Assembly: GCF_012911925.1 (NCBI RefSeq)
Contig: NZ_JAAXKY010000083.1
Span: forward strand, 1-32,823
DNA length: 32,823 nucleotides
Direction of reading: 5' to 3'
Source of the DNA: Pseudonocardia xinjiangensis
GTDB taxonomy: Bacteria > Actinomycetota > Actinomycetes > Mycobacteriales > Pseudonocardiaceae
The first letter of the stretch is position 1, and each line of letters begins with the position of its first letter. A program made the position numbers and the translations under genes. Under the pieces are notes generated by a model. It did no database searches and was not told the origin of the DNA. It saw only the letters and a program-made list of their open reading frames with translations. This document shows positions 1 through 7,468 of this stretch, in pieces.

Positions 1-2
1 GG

Positions 3-578
3 CCCCGGGACGAGCGGTACGACCCCGACCTGCTCGAGCACGGCGACGCGCGCAACGTCGTGGACGCCTATCGCTACTGGCGCCGTGAGGCGGTGGCCGC
101 CGACCTCGCCCGGCGGGCCCACCCGTTCCATGTCGCGATCGAGAACTTCGGCCACGACCACAACATCGGCACGGTGGTGCGCACTGCCAACGCGTTCGCC
201 GCGGCCGGCGTGCACATCGTCGGACGGCGGCGCTGGAACCGGCGCGGCGCGATGGTCACCGACCGCTATCAGACGCTCCACCATCACGAGGACGTCGGAG
301 GGTTGGCCGCATTCGCCCGCGAGCGCGGACTGGCGGTCGTGGCCGTCGACAACACCGAGGGGGCGCAGCGGATCGAGACCGCCGCCCTTCCCCGGCAGTG
401 CGTACTGCTGTTCGGGCAGGAGGGCCCCGGCCTTACGCCGGGGGCCCGGGCCATCGCCGGTCTTCTGGTCTCGATCGCGCAGTTCGGCTCCACCCGCTCG
501 ATCAACGCGGGCGTCGCCGCCGGGATCACCATGCACGCGTGGGTCCGGCAGCACGCCGACCTCGACACGGCCTGGTGA
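3..578 (+). CDS. TrmH/SpoU-family RNA 2'-O-methyltransferase, 5' end missing
   Basis: The reading frame is open from the left edge (first codon at 3), so the true start lies outside the window. The visible 191 residues begin with a YDPDLLEHGDARNVVDAYRYW stretch before the usual core. The core shows the SpoU motifs: NFGHDHNIGTVVRTANAFA (motif 1), LLFGQEGPGLTP (motif 2) and STRSINAGVAAGITMHAW (motif 3), which form the trefoil-knot SAM site. The family transfers a methyl group from SAM to a ribose 2'-OH of tRNA or rRNA; the target here cannot be read from sequence. A GTG at 60 is an alternative internal start but would discard conserved N-terminal sequence. The last 16 residues are echoed by a remnant at 1564-1610, so the 3' end of this gene has been involved in a rearrangement. 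Confidence 0.9.
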   Translation, partial: PRDERYDPDLLEHGDARNVVDAYRYWRREAVAADLARRAHPFHVAIENFGHDHNIGTVVRTANAFAAAGVHIVGRRRWNRRGAMVTDRYQTLHHHEDVGGLAAFARERGLAVVAVDNTEGAQRIETAALPRQCVLLFGQEGPGLTPGARAIAGLLVSIAQFGSTRSINAGVAAGITMHAWVRQHADLDTAW

Positions 579-630
579 AGGCGCAAGCCCTCGACACCAG
601 CGGCGCCCCGCCCAGCAGAGGCGAGAACTC

Positions 631-667
631 CGTACGCTGTACTGCTATTTTCTGCGTACGCAGTACC
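631..667 (+). promoter_or_regulatory. Operator-like repeats in the promoter of the NmrA-like gene
   Basis: The segment contains a direct repeat CGTACGCWGTAC at 631-642 and 655-666 with a 24-bp period, an inverted pair GTACTGC (639-645) / GCAGTAC (660-666), and a perfect 10-bp palindrome TGCGTACGCA (653-662). A weak -10-like TATTTT lies between the copies at 646-651, and the start codon of the next gene is at 683. This layout fits a dimeric repressor of the TetR, MarR or HxlR type sitting over the promoter. No regulator gene is adjacent. Repeats are seen directly; the function is inferred. Confidence 0.5.
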
Positions 668-682
668 AAGTAGGGGAGCTTC

Positions 683-1492
683 ATGACGATCCTGGTGACA
701 GGCGCGACGGGGAACATCGGCCGCAAGGTCGTCGACCACCTGCTGGCGCGCGGGGTCCGCGCGGTCCGCGCGCTCACGACGAACCCGGTCAAGGCGGCGC
801 TGCCCACGGAGGTCGACGTCGCTGTGGGCTATCTGCGTAGGCCGGAGACCTTGCCTGCGGCGTTCGAGGGTGTCGAGGCGCTGTATCTGGCGCCGACCCC
901 GGACACCGTGGAGGAGGTGCTCCGGCTGGCGCGCGAGGCGGGGGTGAAGCGGGTCGTCGATCTCTCCGGTGAGCACGAGAGCTGGTGGGGCGGCGTGGCG
1001 AAGGCGGTGGAGGCCTGCGGCCTGGCCTGGACACACCTCAGCCCGGGTGACTTCATGGAGAACACGCTGGAATGGGCACCGCAGATCATCGCGACGGACG
1101 CCGTCCGCGAGCCCTGTCCGGAGGGCCGCAGCGCCCCGATCGCGATGAGCGACATCGCGCACGTCGCGGCGGTGGCTCTGACCCGCAACGGGTACGAGGG
1201 CCGGTCGCTGTCCCTGACCGGCCCCGAGGTGCTGAGTCGTGTGGACCTGGCGCACCGGATCGGCGCGGCCCGCGGGAGGCCGGTGGAATTCGTCCAGGTC
1301 ACCCGGGACGAGGCCGTAGAGGCGCTCCGCCCGGGCATGGGCGCCAACGCGGAGTGGTACGTCGACACGATCCTCCAGGGCTCCGTCGACTGGCCCGCCG
1401 AGGTGCAGCCCACGGTGGAGCAGGTGACGGGCTCCCCCGCGACCACCTTCGCCCAGTGGGCGCAGCAGCACGCCGAAGCCTTCCGCGGATAG
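683..1492 (+). CDS. NmrA-like / SDR-fold NAD(P)-binding oxidoreductase
   Basis: A 269-residue protein with an N-terminal Rossmann motif (ILVTGATGNIGRKVVDHL; GxxGxxG at residues 7-13), followed by the atypical-SDR pattern of NmrA, NAD(P)H azoreductase and quinone-oxidoreductase-like proteins: ALYLAPTP, a VVDLSGEHES strand end, and a conserved WTHLSPGDFMEN segment. No YxxxK catalytic pair of classical SDRs is obvious, as expected for the NmrA group. It is cytoplasmic and probably reduces or senses via NAD(P)H; the substrate is unknown. ATG at 683 is preceded by GGGGA at 673-677. It is monocistronic, behind the repeats at 631-667. The gene lies between two copies of the TrmH C-terminal coding sequence, which suggests it arrived by insertion. 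Confidence 0.85.
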   Translation: MTILVTGATGNIGRKVVDHLLARGVRAVRALTTNPVKAALPTEVDVAVGYLRRPETLPAAFEGVEALYLAPTPDTVEEVLRLAREAGVKRVVDLSGEHESWWGGVAKAVEACGLAWTHLSPGDFMENTLEWAPQIIATDAVREPCPEGRSAPIAMSDIAHVAAVALTRNGYEGRSLSLTGPEVLSRVDLAHRIGAARGRPVEFVQVTRDEAVEALRPGMGANAEWYVDTILQGSVDWPAEVQPTVEQVTGSPATTFAQWAQQHAEAFRG

Positions 1493-1563
1493 CCCGACAG
1501 CCCACCATCGGATGCCCGCGAGATGCCGGCTCAGCAGGGAGGAAGTGGCGCCAGCACCTAGCG

Positions 1564-1610
1564 CCATGCACGCCTGGATCCGGCAGCACGCGGACCTGTC
1601 GGACGCATGA
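1564..1610 (+). pseudogene. Remnant of a TrmH-family gene 3' end
   Basis: Reading from 1566 gives MHAWIRQHADLSDA then a stop. The intact gene upstream ends with MHAWVRQHADLDTAW at the corresponding place. At DNA level, 1564-1597 matches 529-562 at 31 of 34 positions. Upstream of 1564 the similarity stops at once. The remnant therefore looks like the original 3' tip of the methyltransferase gene left behind when the 1-kb segment with the NmrA-like gene was inserted, or a tip carried in with it. It has no start context of its own and is not expected to be translated. Confidence 0.7.
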
Positions 1611-1674
1611 TGACGGCGGGGCGACGCCGGAAAACCGGACGGAGATCGGCTCGGCCGGTACCTAGACTCCGGTC

Positions 1675-2364
1675 GTGAACAGCCGCCAGACCCTCGTCTT
1701 CGACGCCGACGACACGCTCTGGGAGAACAACGTCCTGTTCGAGCGGGTGATCGACGCCTACCTCGACTGGCTGGCCCACCCCACGCTCGACCGGGGGGCC
1801 ACCCGCGCCGTGCTCGACGAGGTGGAGCGGGCGAACGTCGCCGTGCACGGCTACGGCAGCGCGAGCTTCCTGCGCAGCCTCGGCGACGCCTTCGAGCGCC
1901 TCAACCGGCGCCCCGTGACGGCGGCGGAGGCCGCGCGGATCGAGGATCTGGCCGCGGCTCTGGTCAACCACGAGGTGGAGCTCGTGCCGGGGGTGGCCGA
2001 GACGCTCGCCGAGCTCGGCACCCGTCACGACCTCCTCCTGCTCACCAAGGGCGACCAGGCCGAGCAGCAGCGCAAGATCGACGCGTCGAACCTCGCCCAC
2101 CACTTCCGCAGCACCCACATCGTGGCGGAGAAGCACGTGGCGGCCTACGAGGAGCTGGTCGTGGAGCAGGGGCTCGTCCCGGCGACGACGTGGATGATCG
2201 GCAACTCGCCGCGCTCGGACATCCTGCCCGCGCGGGCTGCCGGTCTGGGCGCGGTGTTCATCCCGAACCGGTACACGTGGGTGCTCGAGCACGACGAGCT
2301 CGACCCCGACGACCACGGTGTGCTGCACCTGCGGCGGTTCCCGGAGCTCGTCGAGCACTTCTGA
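1675..2364 (+). CDS. HAD-superfamily hydrolase (subfamily I)
   Basis: A 229-residue phosphatase-like protein. HAD motif I is LVFDADDTLWENN, with the nucleophile and acid/base Asp at residues 10 and 12. A cap region of alpha-helical character follows (residues 15-100), motif II/III is LLLLTKGDQAEQQRK, and motif IV is MIGNSPRSDILPARAAG. The fold uses Mg2+ and an aspartyl-phosphate intermediate. Substrates in this group range from sugar phosphates to nucleotides, and the specific one cannot be assigned. GTG at 1675 is the first start in frame that keeps the motif I strand complete. It stands alone, converging on the DJ-1/GlxA pair with a 21-bp gap. Confidence 0.88.
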   Translation: MNSRQTLVFDADDTLWENNVLFERVIDAYLDWLAHPTLDRGATRAVLDEVERANVAVHGYGSASFLRSLGDAFERLNRRPVTAAEAARIEDLAAALVNHEVELVPGVAETLAELGTRHDLLLLTKGDQAEQQRKIDASNLAHHFRSTHIVAEKHVAAYEELVVEQGLVPATTWMIGNSPRSDILPARAAGLGAVFIPNRYTWVLEHDELDPDDHGVLHLRRFPELVEHF

Positions 2365-2385
2365 CGGGCCCCCGAGACCGGGTGC

Positions 2386-3030
2386 TCAGGCCCGCACCCG
2401 GCGGTGCTCGTGCACCCGCTCCATCACCGCGGGGCTGACCCGGCTCGGGTGGCCGGCGTCGAACGGCGGCTGCGGGTCGTACTCGATGAACACCTGGGCG
2501 GCCTGGGCTGCCACGTCGTCGACGAGCAGTGCGACGAGCCGGATCGCCATGTCGATGCCGGACGACACCCCGGCCGCGGTGATCAGGCGCTCGGGCAGGT
2601 GCTCCACCACCCGCTGCGTCACGGGCACAGCCCCGAGCTTCTCCAGGTGCTCCATGGCGATCCAGTGGGTGGTGGCCGTCAGGCCGTCGAGCAGCCCGGC
2701 GGCGGCGAGCATGAGGGAGCCGCTGCACACCGACGTGGTGAAGCGGGTGCCGGCATGGGCCGTCCTGATCCAGTCGAGGTACGGGCCGGCCTGCAGCAGG
2801 TCACGCGAGCCGATCCCGCCCGGCACGACGACGACGTCCGGCGTGGGCACCTCGTCGAGGGTCGCGTCGACGGTGAGGCCGAGGAAGCCGTTCTCGGTGC
2901 GGATCTCGCCCCGCCGTTCGCCGACGAACACGACGTCGATGGCGGGCACGCGCTGCAGCACCTCGTACGGCCCGATCGCGTCGAGCGCCGTCATGCGGGG
3001 GTACAGCGGGATGGCGACCTGCATGGTCAT
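2386..3030 (-). CDS. DJ-1/PfpI family protein, isonitrile-hydratase-like
   Basis: A 214-residue single-domain class I glutamine-amidotransferase-like protein. The N-terminal strand and loop MTALDAIGPYEVLQRVP carry the Asp-x-x-Gly-Pro-x-Glu signature. The nucleophile elbow is FTTSVCSGSLMLAAAGLLDG, with the reactive Cys in SVCSGS, followed by TTHWIAMEHLEKLGA and TAAGVSSGIDMAI. Characterised isonitrile hydratases have Cys-Thr at the elbow, while this protein has Cys-Ser, so that exact activity is not assured. The ATG at 3030 has GAGAGG five bases upstream. It overlaps the stop of the upstream GlxA regulator as ATGA (3027-3030), implying translational coupling. The likely role is detoxification or hydrolysis of a small molecule sensed by the partner regulator. 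Confidence 0.88.
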   Translation of the reverse strand: MTMQVAIPLYPRMTALDAIGPYEVLQRVPAIDVVFVGERRGEIRTENGFLGLTVDATLDEVPTPDVVVVPGGIGSRDLLQAGPYLDWIRTAHAGTRFTTSVCSGSLMLAAAGLLDGLTATTHWIAMEHLEKLGAVPVTQRVVEHLPERLITAAGVSSGIDMAIRLVALLVDDVAAQAAQVFIEYDPQPPFDAGHPSRVSPAVMERVHEHRRVRA

Positions 3031-4025
3031 GTCCTCTCGTCGGTGCTGGCTGTCGTGGTGGCGAAGTGCCGCCGGTACCGGTCGGGGGCGACGCCGAGGC
3101 GGCGCACGAACGCCCGGCGCATCGTCTCGGCGGTGCCGAACCCCGTACGGGCCGCTGCGACGGTGACGAGCACGGGTTCGGACTCCAGCAACCGCTTGGC
3201 GGCGTCGACGCGGACCTGCTCGACGTAGTCGCCCGGCGGGGTGCCGAGCGCGCGGGTGAACTCGCGGCTGAAGTGGCGTTCGCTCATGCCCACCCGCGCG
3301 GCGAGGATCGGCACCCGCAGGTCGGCAGCCGGGTTGCCGTGGATCAGGTCCTGCGCGGCGCGGATCGAGGGCTGGCGGGCGGGCGGTGACCAGACCGGTG
3401 CGGCGAACTGGCTCTGCCCTCCTGGTCTGCGCAGGAACACCACGAGCTCGCGGGCGATGAGCTGCGCGACGTCGACACCGTGGTCGGCCTCGACGAGAGC
3501 GAGGGCGAGATCCACCCCCGCGGTGACGCCCGCGGCCGTCCAGATGCGTCCTTGCCGCAGGTAGATGGGATCGGGCCGGACGTCGACGGCCGGGTACGCG
3601 GTGGCGAGCGCGGGCGCGTGGCGCCAGTGGGTGGTGGCCGAGATGTTGTCGAGCAGCCCCGCGGCGGCGAGCGGGAACGCCCCGGTGCACACCGAGACGA
3701 CCCGTGCCGCGCGCGGGGCCGCCCGCCGCAGCCAGCAGGCGAGGGGATGGCCTGGTGTCATGGCACGCGCTCCTGACCCCCCAGGAACCAGGAGCGTGCC
3801 GATCTCCCCCGTCTCCGGCAGCGGAGCATCCACGCACATCCGCATGCCGCTGTCGGCAGTGACGGTCCCGGGCGTCTCCGCCACGAAGGTGACGCGGTAC
3901 CGCGGCTCCGCCGAGCCGATGTGGTCGAGCACCTGGTTGGCGCCCATGAGGACCTCGTGCGGACCCGTGGCGTCGAGCGGCTGGATGCCGTCGAAGAGGG
4001 GGACGACGACCTCGTGGGTGGCCAT
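3027..4025 (-). CDS. GlxA-type AraC-family transcriptional regulator
   Basis: A 332-residue regulator. Residues 1-190 form a DJ-1/PfpI-like sensor domain (PLFDGIQPLDATGPHEVLMG; elbow VVSVCTGAFPLAAAGLLD; TTHWRHAPALATAYP). Residues 215-320 form an AraC-type double HTH (DLRVPILAARVGMSERHFSR; VRVDAAKRLLESE; VAAARTGFGTAETMRRAFVR). The DNA-binding domain is intact. The gene is first in a two-gene unit with the DJ-1 protein and is divergent from the GH76 gene. Its start ATG at 4025 lies 10 bp from the 13-bp palindrome at 4035-4047, a plausible autoregulatory site. The sensor domains of both partners are paralogous, suggesting that they bind related ligands. Confidence 0.93.
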   Translation of the reverse strand: MATHEVVVPLFDGIQPLDATGPHEVLMGANQVLDHIGSAEPRYRVTFVAETPGTVTADSGMRMCVDAPLPETGEIGTLLVPGGSGARAMTPGHPLACWLRRAAPRAARVVSVCTGAFPLAAAGLLDNISATTHWRHAPALATAYPAVDVRPDPIYLRQGRIWTAAGVTAGVDLALALVEADHGVDVAQLIARELVVFLRRPGGQSQFAAPVWSPPARQPSIRAAQDLIHGNPAADLRVPILAARVGMSERHFSREFTRALGTPPGDYVEQVRVDAAKRLLESEPVLVTVAAARTGFGTAETMRRAFVRRLGVAPDRYRRHFATTTASTDERT

Positions 4026-4034
4026 GTGTCCACG

Positions 4035-4047
4035 GTGACGGCGTCAC
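4035..4047. promoter_or_regulatory. Palindrome in the divergent GlxA / GH76 intergenic region
   Basis: A perfect inverted repeat, GTGACG-G-CGTCAC, occupies 4035-4047 in the 78-bp space between the two divergent genes. Read toward the regulator gene, TGACGCC occurs twice, with six bases between the copies. AraC-family proteins often bind direct repeats of this size near their own promoter. A clear -10 element was not found, so the promoter itself is not called. Confidence 0.4.
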
Positions 4048-4103
4048 ATGATGGCGTCAACGACACGGATCCCACCCATTCGGCCATCAGGCAGACTGGC
4101 TCG

Positions 4104-5171
4104 GTGGCTGCCGCTGAGGTCGACTGGTCGGAACGGGCGGGTATCGCCGAGCGGGCGGTCGTCCGCCGCCACCTACGACGGATCGCCGGCGTGGTGCCGG
4201 GCACCCGCATCGGACGCATCCGGTGGCCGCGCCCGCTGCCCTCGTCGCCGGTGCCCTGGCACTACTGGTGGCAGGCGCATCTGCTGGACTGCATGATCGA
4301 CGCCCAGCTGCGCTCGCCGGAGCGCCGGCGGGCCCACGCGATCGGGGCGCTGGTCCGGGGTGTGCGGCTGCACAATGCCGGCTCGTGGCTCAACCGCTAC
4401 TACGACGACATCGCCTGGCTCGGGCTCGCGGTGCAACGCGCCGGGATCCTCGCAGGCCGCTCCGGTCCGTCGGCGCTCGCCGCGATCACCAACCGGCTCC
4501 ACGACGGCTGGACGGAGGGCGGGGGCGGGGGCATCTGGTGGCGGCGTGACGACGACTTCAAGAACGCCCCGGCCAACGGGCCCGCGGCGATCCTGCTGGC
4601 CCGGGACGGGCAGTCGGCGTTCGCGGCGGCCATCGCCGACTGGATGGCCGAGACGCTGATCGATCCCGACTCCGGCCTGGTCCGGGACGGCGTCCGGGTG
4701 GCATCCGACGGCAGCATCCGCGCCGTCGAGCCGTACATCTACACCTACTGCCAGGGCGTGCACCTCGGCGCCTGCGTCGAGCTGGCCGAACGGGACGGCC
4801 ACCACCGTTTCACCGACCGCGCGATGGCGATCGTCGACGCCATGACGCACCGGCTGGCCGACTCCCGTGGCGTGCTGCCCGGCTCCGGTGGTGGGGACGG
4901 CGGCCTCTTCGCCGGGATCACGGCTCGCTATCTCGCCGACGCCGCGCTGCGCATGCCCGAGCTGGCCGGTGCGGCGACGCGGATCGTGACGGCGGGCGCC
5001 ACCGCGGTGTGGAACGGCCGGGCGGAGGTCCGTGGGGGGCCCGTGTTCTCCGCGGAGTGGGGCAGGCCGGCCATGCATCCCGGCCGGGGGGTGCCGGAGA
5101 CCGATCTGTCGGTGCAGCTGTCGGGTTGGATGCTGCTGGAGGCCGCGGCCAGGCTGCAGCGGGCGGGCTGA
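4104..5171 (+). CDS. Glycoside hydrolase family 76 protein
   Basis: A 355-residue alpha-helical (alpha/alpha)6-barrel hydrolase. The GH76 catalytic Asp pair is seen in WLNRYYDDIAWLGLA (residues 101-102), followed by GGGIWWRRDDDFKNAPANGPAAILLA and YIYTYCQGVHLGACVEL, all typical of the family. GH76 enzymes are endo-alpha-1,6-mannanases; actinobacterial intracellular members are mostly uncharacterised. No signal peptide is seen, so it is probably cytoplasmic. GTG at 4104 is chosen because translation further upstream would run through the GlxA promoter and start. A GH76-like protein next to a DedA protein and fba is also found in mycobacteria (Rv0365c region, from memory). It converges on the first DedA gene with an 18-bp gap. 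Confidence 0.85.
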   Translation: MAAAEVDWSERAGIAERAVVRRHLRRIAGVVPGTRIGRIRWPRPLPSSPVPWHYWWQAHLLDCMIDAQLRSPERRRAHAIGALVRGVRLHNAGSWLNRYYDDIAWLGLAVQRAGILAGRSGPSALAAITNRLHDGWTEGGGGGIWWRRDDDFKNAPANGPAAILLARDGQSAFAAAIADWMAETLIDPDSGLVRDGVRVASDGSIRAVEPYIYTYCQGVHLGACVELAERDGHHRFTDRAMAIVDAMTHRLADSRGVLPGSGGGDGGLFAGITARYLADAALRMPELAGAATRIVTAGATAVWNGRAEVRGGPVFSAEWGRPAMHPGRGVPETDLSVQLSGWMLLEAAARLQRAG

Positions 5172-5189
5172 GCTGCGGCAACCGGGATC

Positions 5190-5888
5190 TCAGCCGGCGT
5201 CGCGCAGGTCCTGCTCCTCCGGCGGCTCACCCGGTTCGGCGGAGGGGTCGTCGATCGGCCTGCGCATCTCCTGCCGGTAGCGGTAGAGCCCGTAGCCCGT
5301 GCCGAGCACGAAGAACGCGATCGCGGCCACGGCCGTGGCGGTCTTGAGCCACGGCACGACGTCGAGCAGCCCTGCGCCGTAGTAGCCGAGCATGATCAGC
5401 GTGGGCACCCAGAGGACCGCGCCGACGGCGTTGGCGACGATGTAGCGCCGGTTGTCCATGCGGGCGGCGCCGGCGATCATCGGCGCGAGCGTGCGTACCC
5501 AGGGCACCCACCGGGCCACGACGATGGCCCAGAACCCCCAGCGCTCGAAGAACCCCGCCGCCCGCGCCAGGTTGGTGCGGTTGAGGATGCGGCCGTCGCG
5601 GCGGGCGAGCATGCGGGTGCCGGCGTACCGGCCGACGAGGTAACCCACCTGGTTGCCGCCCACGGCGACGATGGTGGCCACCAGCCCGAGCGCCCAGGCA
5701 CTGGCCTCGTGATGGCCCTGCGCCAGCACCACGCCCGCGGCCAGCAGCAGCGTGTCGCCGGGCAGGAACATCCCGACGATGAGCGCGCATTCGAAGAATA
5801 CGAACGCGAGAACGATGACCCACACCGTCACCGGACCGGCCTCAGCGAGAGGCCCGACGGCCAGGTGCAGGACAGGTGCGCTGCTCAC
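5190..5888 (-). CDS. DedA-family membrane protein (first of a tandem pair)
   Basis: A 232-residue integral membrane protein with about five to six hydrophobic segments. The DedA/SNARE-associated signature is present: FFECALIVGMFLPGDTLLLAAGVV near the N-terminus, GNQVGYLVGRYAGTRML, and the ARWVPWVRTLAPMIAGAARMDNRRYI motif with conserved Arg residues. DedA proteins are implicated in polyprenyl- or phospholipid flipping and membrane homeostasis. The C-terminal tail (last 35 residues) is charged and cytoplasmic. GTG at 5888 has CTGGAG upstream. The second DedA gene lies 48 bp upstream on the same strand, so the two may be co-transcribed. Confidence 0.92.
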   Translation of the reverse strand: MSSAPVLHLAVGPLAEAGPVTVWVIVLAFVFFECALIVGMFLPGDTLLLAAGVVLAQGHHEASAWALGLVATIVAVGGNQVGYLVGRYAGTRMLARRDGRILNRTNLARAAGFFERWGFWAIVVARWVPWVRTLAPMIAGAARMDNRRYIVANAVGAVLWVPTLIMLGYYGAGLLDVVPWLKTATAVAAIAFFVLGTGYGLYRYRQEMRRPIDDPSAEPGEPPEEQDLRDAG

Positions 5889-5936
5889 GGGGCTCCAGGG
5901 TAGGTACCTCTGGGGTCGCGCGCGTGCGGAGCGCTG

Positions 5937-6581
5937 TTACCTGGCGTGCGCTCCGCCGGAGCGGCGGGCGCGCACCACCTCGAAGAGGATCGGCAGCACC
6001 GACACCAGCACGATCACGATCAGCATCAGCTCGATGTGGTCGCGCACGAACGTGAACTGGCCGAGCCAGAAGCCCAGCACCGTGACACCCGCGGCCCAGG
6101 CGACGCCGCCGATGAGCGAGTAGGTGAAGTAACGCTTCGGCTCCATCTGGCCGACGCCCGCCATCACCGTGATGAAGGTGCGCACCACCGGCACGAAGCG
6201 GCCGAGCACGATGGCCCGGTTGCCGTACTTGTCGAAGAAGTCCTGCGTCTTGCGCACGTGCTGCGGCTTGAACAGCTTCGACTTCGGCTTGTCGAACACG
6301 GCCGGCCCGGCCTTGCGTCCGATCCAGTAGCCCGACGCGTTGCCCGCGAGGGCTGCGACCACGAGGATCGCGCAGACCAGCCACAACGGGGCCTCGATCG
6401 AGCCCTGCGCGACGAAGAGGCCGCCGGTGAACAGCAGGGAGTCACCCGGCAGGAAGAACCCGAGCAACAGCCCGCACTCGGCGAACACGATGAGTGCCAG
6501 CCCGACCAGCGCCCACGGGCCGAGCCAGGAGATGATCGTATCCGGCTGGAGCCACTCGGGGCCGAGCGCAAGTTCATGCAC
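5937..6581 (-). CDS. DedA-family membrane protein (second of a tandem pair)
   Basis: A 214-residue paralogue of the neighbouring DedA protein. The signature segments are FAECGLLLGFFLPGDSLLFTGG, GNASGYWIGRKAGP and GRFVPVVRTFITVMAGVGQMEPKRY, with conserved Arg and Pro in the last. It carries a Lys-rich loop (FDKPKSKLFKPQHVRKTQDF) absent from its neighbour, which suggests the two copies are old duplicates with different partners and not a recent duplication. GTG at 6581 has a poor ribosome binding site; an ATG at 6577 is out of frame. It is equivalent in position to the DedA gene beside fba in mycobacteria. Confidence 0.92.
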   Translation of the reverse strand: MHELALGPEWLQPDTIISWLGPWALVGLALIVFAECGLLLGFFLPGDSLLFTGGLFVAQGSIEAPLWLVCAILVVAALAGNASGYWIGRKAGPAVFDKPKSKLFKPQHVRKTQDFFDKYGNRAIVLGRFVPVVRTFITVMAGVGQMEPKRYFTYSLIGGVAWAAGVTVLGFWLGQFTFVRDHIELMLIVIVLVSVLPILFEVVRARRSGGAHAR

Positions 6582-6608
6582 GGCCGCGACGGTACCGCGT
6601 GGGGGCGG

Positions 6609-6842
6609 TCACCCCGGACCGGGGAGCACTCCCGGAGCGAGCAGCGAGAGCAGCGCGAGTGCCACGCCGAGCACCACGCCGCCGAGCAGCGCGATCAGCA
6701 AGGCGATCCGTACGTCCGGGCCGGCCACCGGCGCCGGCCGCACCGCGCGGGGAACGCCGGCGCGACCCGCGCCGGTCGCCCTGGCGCGCAGTGCTTCGGC
6801 GACCCGGCGCTCGGAATCGTCGCTGCTGCTCACGGACGTCAT
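6609..6842 (-). CDS. Tiny single-pass membrane protein coupled to an ECF sigma factor
   Basis: A 77-residue protein whose ATG (6842) overlaps the sigma factor stop as ATGA (6839-6842). Residues 1-45 are hydrophilic and Arg/Ala rich (SDDSERRVAEALRARATG). Residues 46-68 form one membrane helix (RIALLIALLGGVVLGVALAL), followed by a short outer tail. Its position is that of an anti-sigma factor, but it has no zinc-binding HxxxCxxC motif and almost no extracytoplasmic domain. It could be a minimal anti-sigma factor or a sigma-tethering protein. The coupling is seen in the sequence; the function is inference. Confidence 0.7.
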   Translation of the reverse strand: MTSVSSSDDSERRVAEALRARATGAGRAGVPRAVRPAPVAGPDVRIALLIALLGGVVLGVALALLSLLAPGVLPGPG

Positions 6843-7423
6843 CGTGCCCCACCGCCGCTCATCACGCGCGCGACGGCCTCCAGTGCCCGGCTCGCCGTCG
6901 ACTTCACGGTGCCGCGGCTGATGCCGGTGGCGTCGGCGATCTCGGCCTCGGACAGCCCGCCGTAGTAGCGCAGCACCAGCACCTCGCGCTGCCGGGGCGG
7001 CAACGTGGAGAGGGCATCCACCACCGCCTGGTGCTCGGCGGACAGCATGGCGAGCGACTCGGCGGAGCGGGCGTTCACCTGGTGCGGCGGGACGTAGTCG
7101 CGCGCCGTACGCCGCCGGCGCAGCACCGACCGCGAGCCGTTGACCACGGCCGTACGCAGGTAGCCGACGGCAGCCGCCTCGTCGCGCAGCCCCGACCAGT
7201 GCCGGTGCAGCCCGGTGAACGCCTCCTGGACGACGTCCTCCGCCGTGCTCGGGTCGTCGACCAGGAGCACGGCCAGGCGCACCATGCGCATGCGGTGGTC
7301 GCGGTAGAGGTCCGAGAGAGTCCGCGGGGCACCCGGAGCAGGGGGCGGCTCGGGGCGGGTGTCGATGCGCCGCAGCCTGCTCAGCGTCTGCTCGACGGCG
7401 TTCTCCCCACCGTCGCGGATCAT
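6839..7423 (-). CDS. ECF (SigE-like) RNA polymerase sigma factor
   Basis: A 194-residue sigma-70 family protein with regions 2 and 4 only. Region 2 spans residues 36-100 (LSDLYRDHRMRMVRLAVLLVDD, STAEDVVQEAFTGLHRHW). Region 4 spans residues 135-190 (LSTLPPRQREVLVLRYYGGL, EAEIADATGISRGTVKSTAS). The ATG at 7423 is chosen because upstream sequence is the shared promoter region with fba and has no conserved coding. It is followed without a gap by the small membrane protein. Group-IV sigma factors redirect RNA polymerase to stress promoters; the signal for this one is unknown. It is divergent from fba, with 105 bp between start codons. Confidence 0.92.
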   Translation of the reverse strand: MIRDGGENAVEQTLSRLRRIDTRPEPPPAPGAPRTLSDLYRDHRMRMVRLAVLLVDDPSTAEDVVQEAFTGLHRHWSGLRDEAAAVGYLRTAVVNGSRSVLRRRRTARDYVPPHQVNARSAESLAMLSAEHQAVVDALSTLPPRQREVLVLRYYGGLSEAEIADATGISRGTVKSTASRALEAVARVMSGGGAR

Positions 7424-7468
7424 GCGCTGCAGCTTAATGGTGGGGCAGTTGTCCGCCGACGGGGACGT

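Noticed and set aside
2386..4047. A single 553-codon frame covering both the regulator and the DJ-1 gene
   Set aside because: Its first 335 codons are an out-of-frame shadow of the GlxA gene. Only the part from 3030 encodes a recognisable protein.
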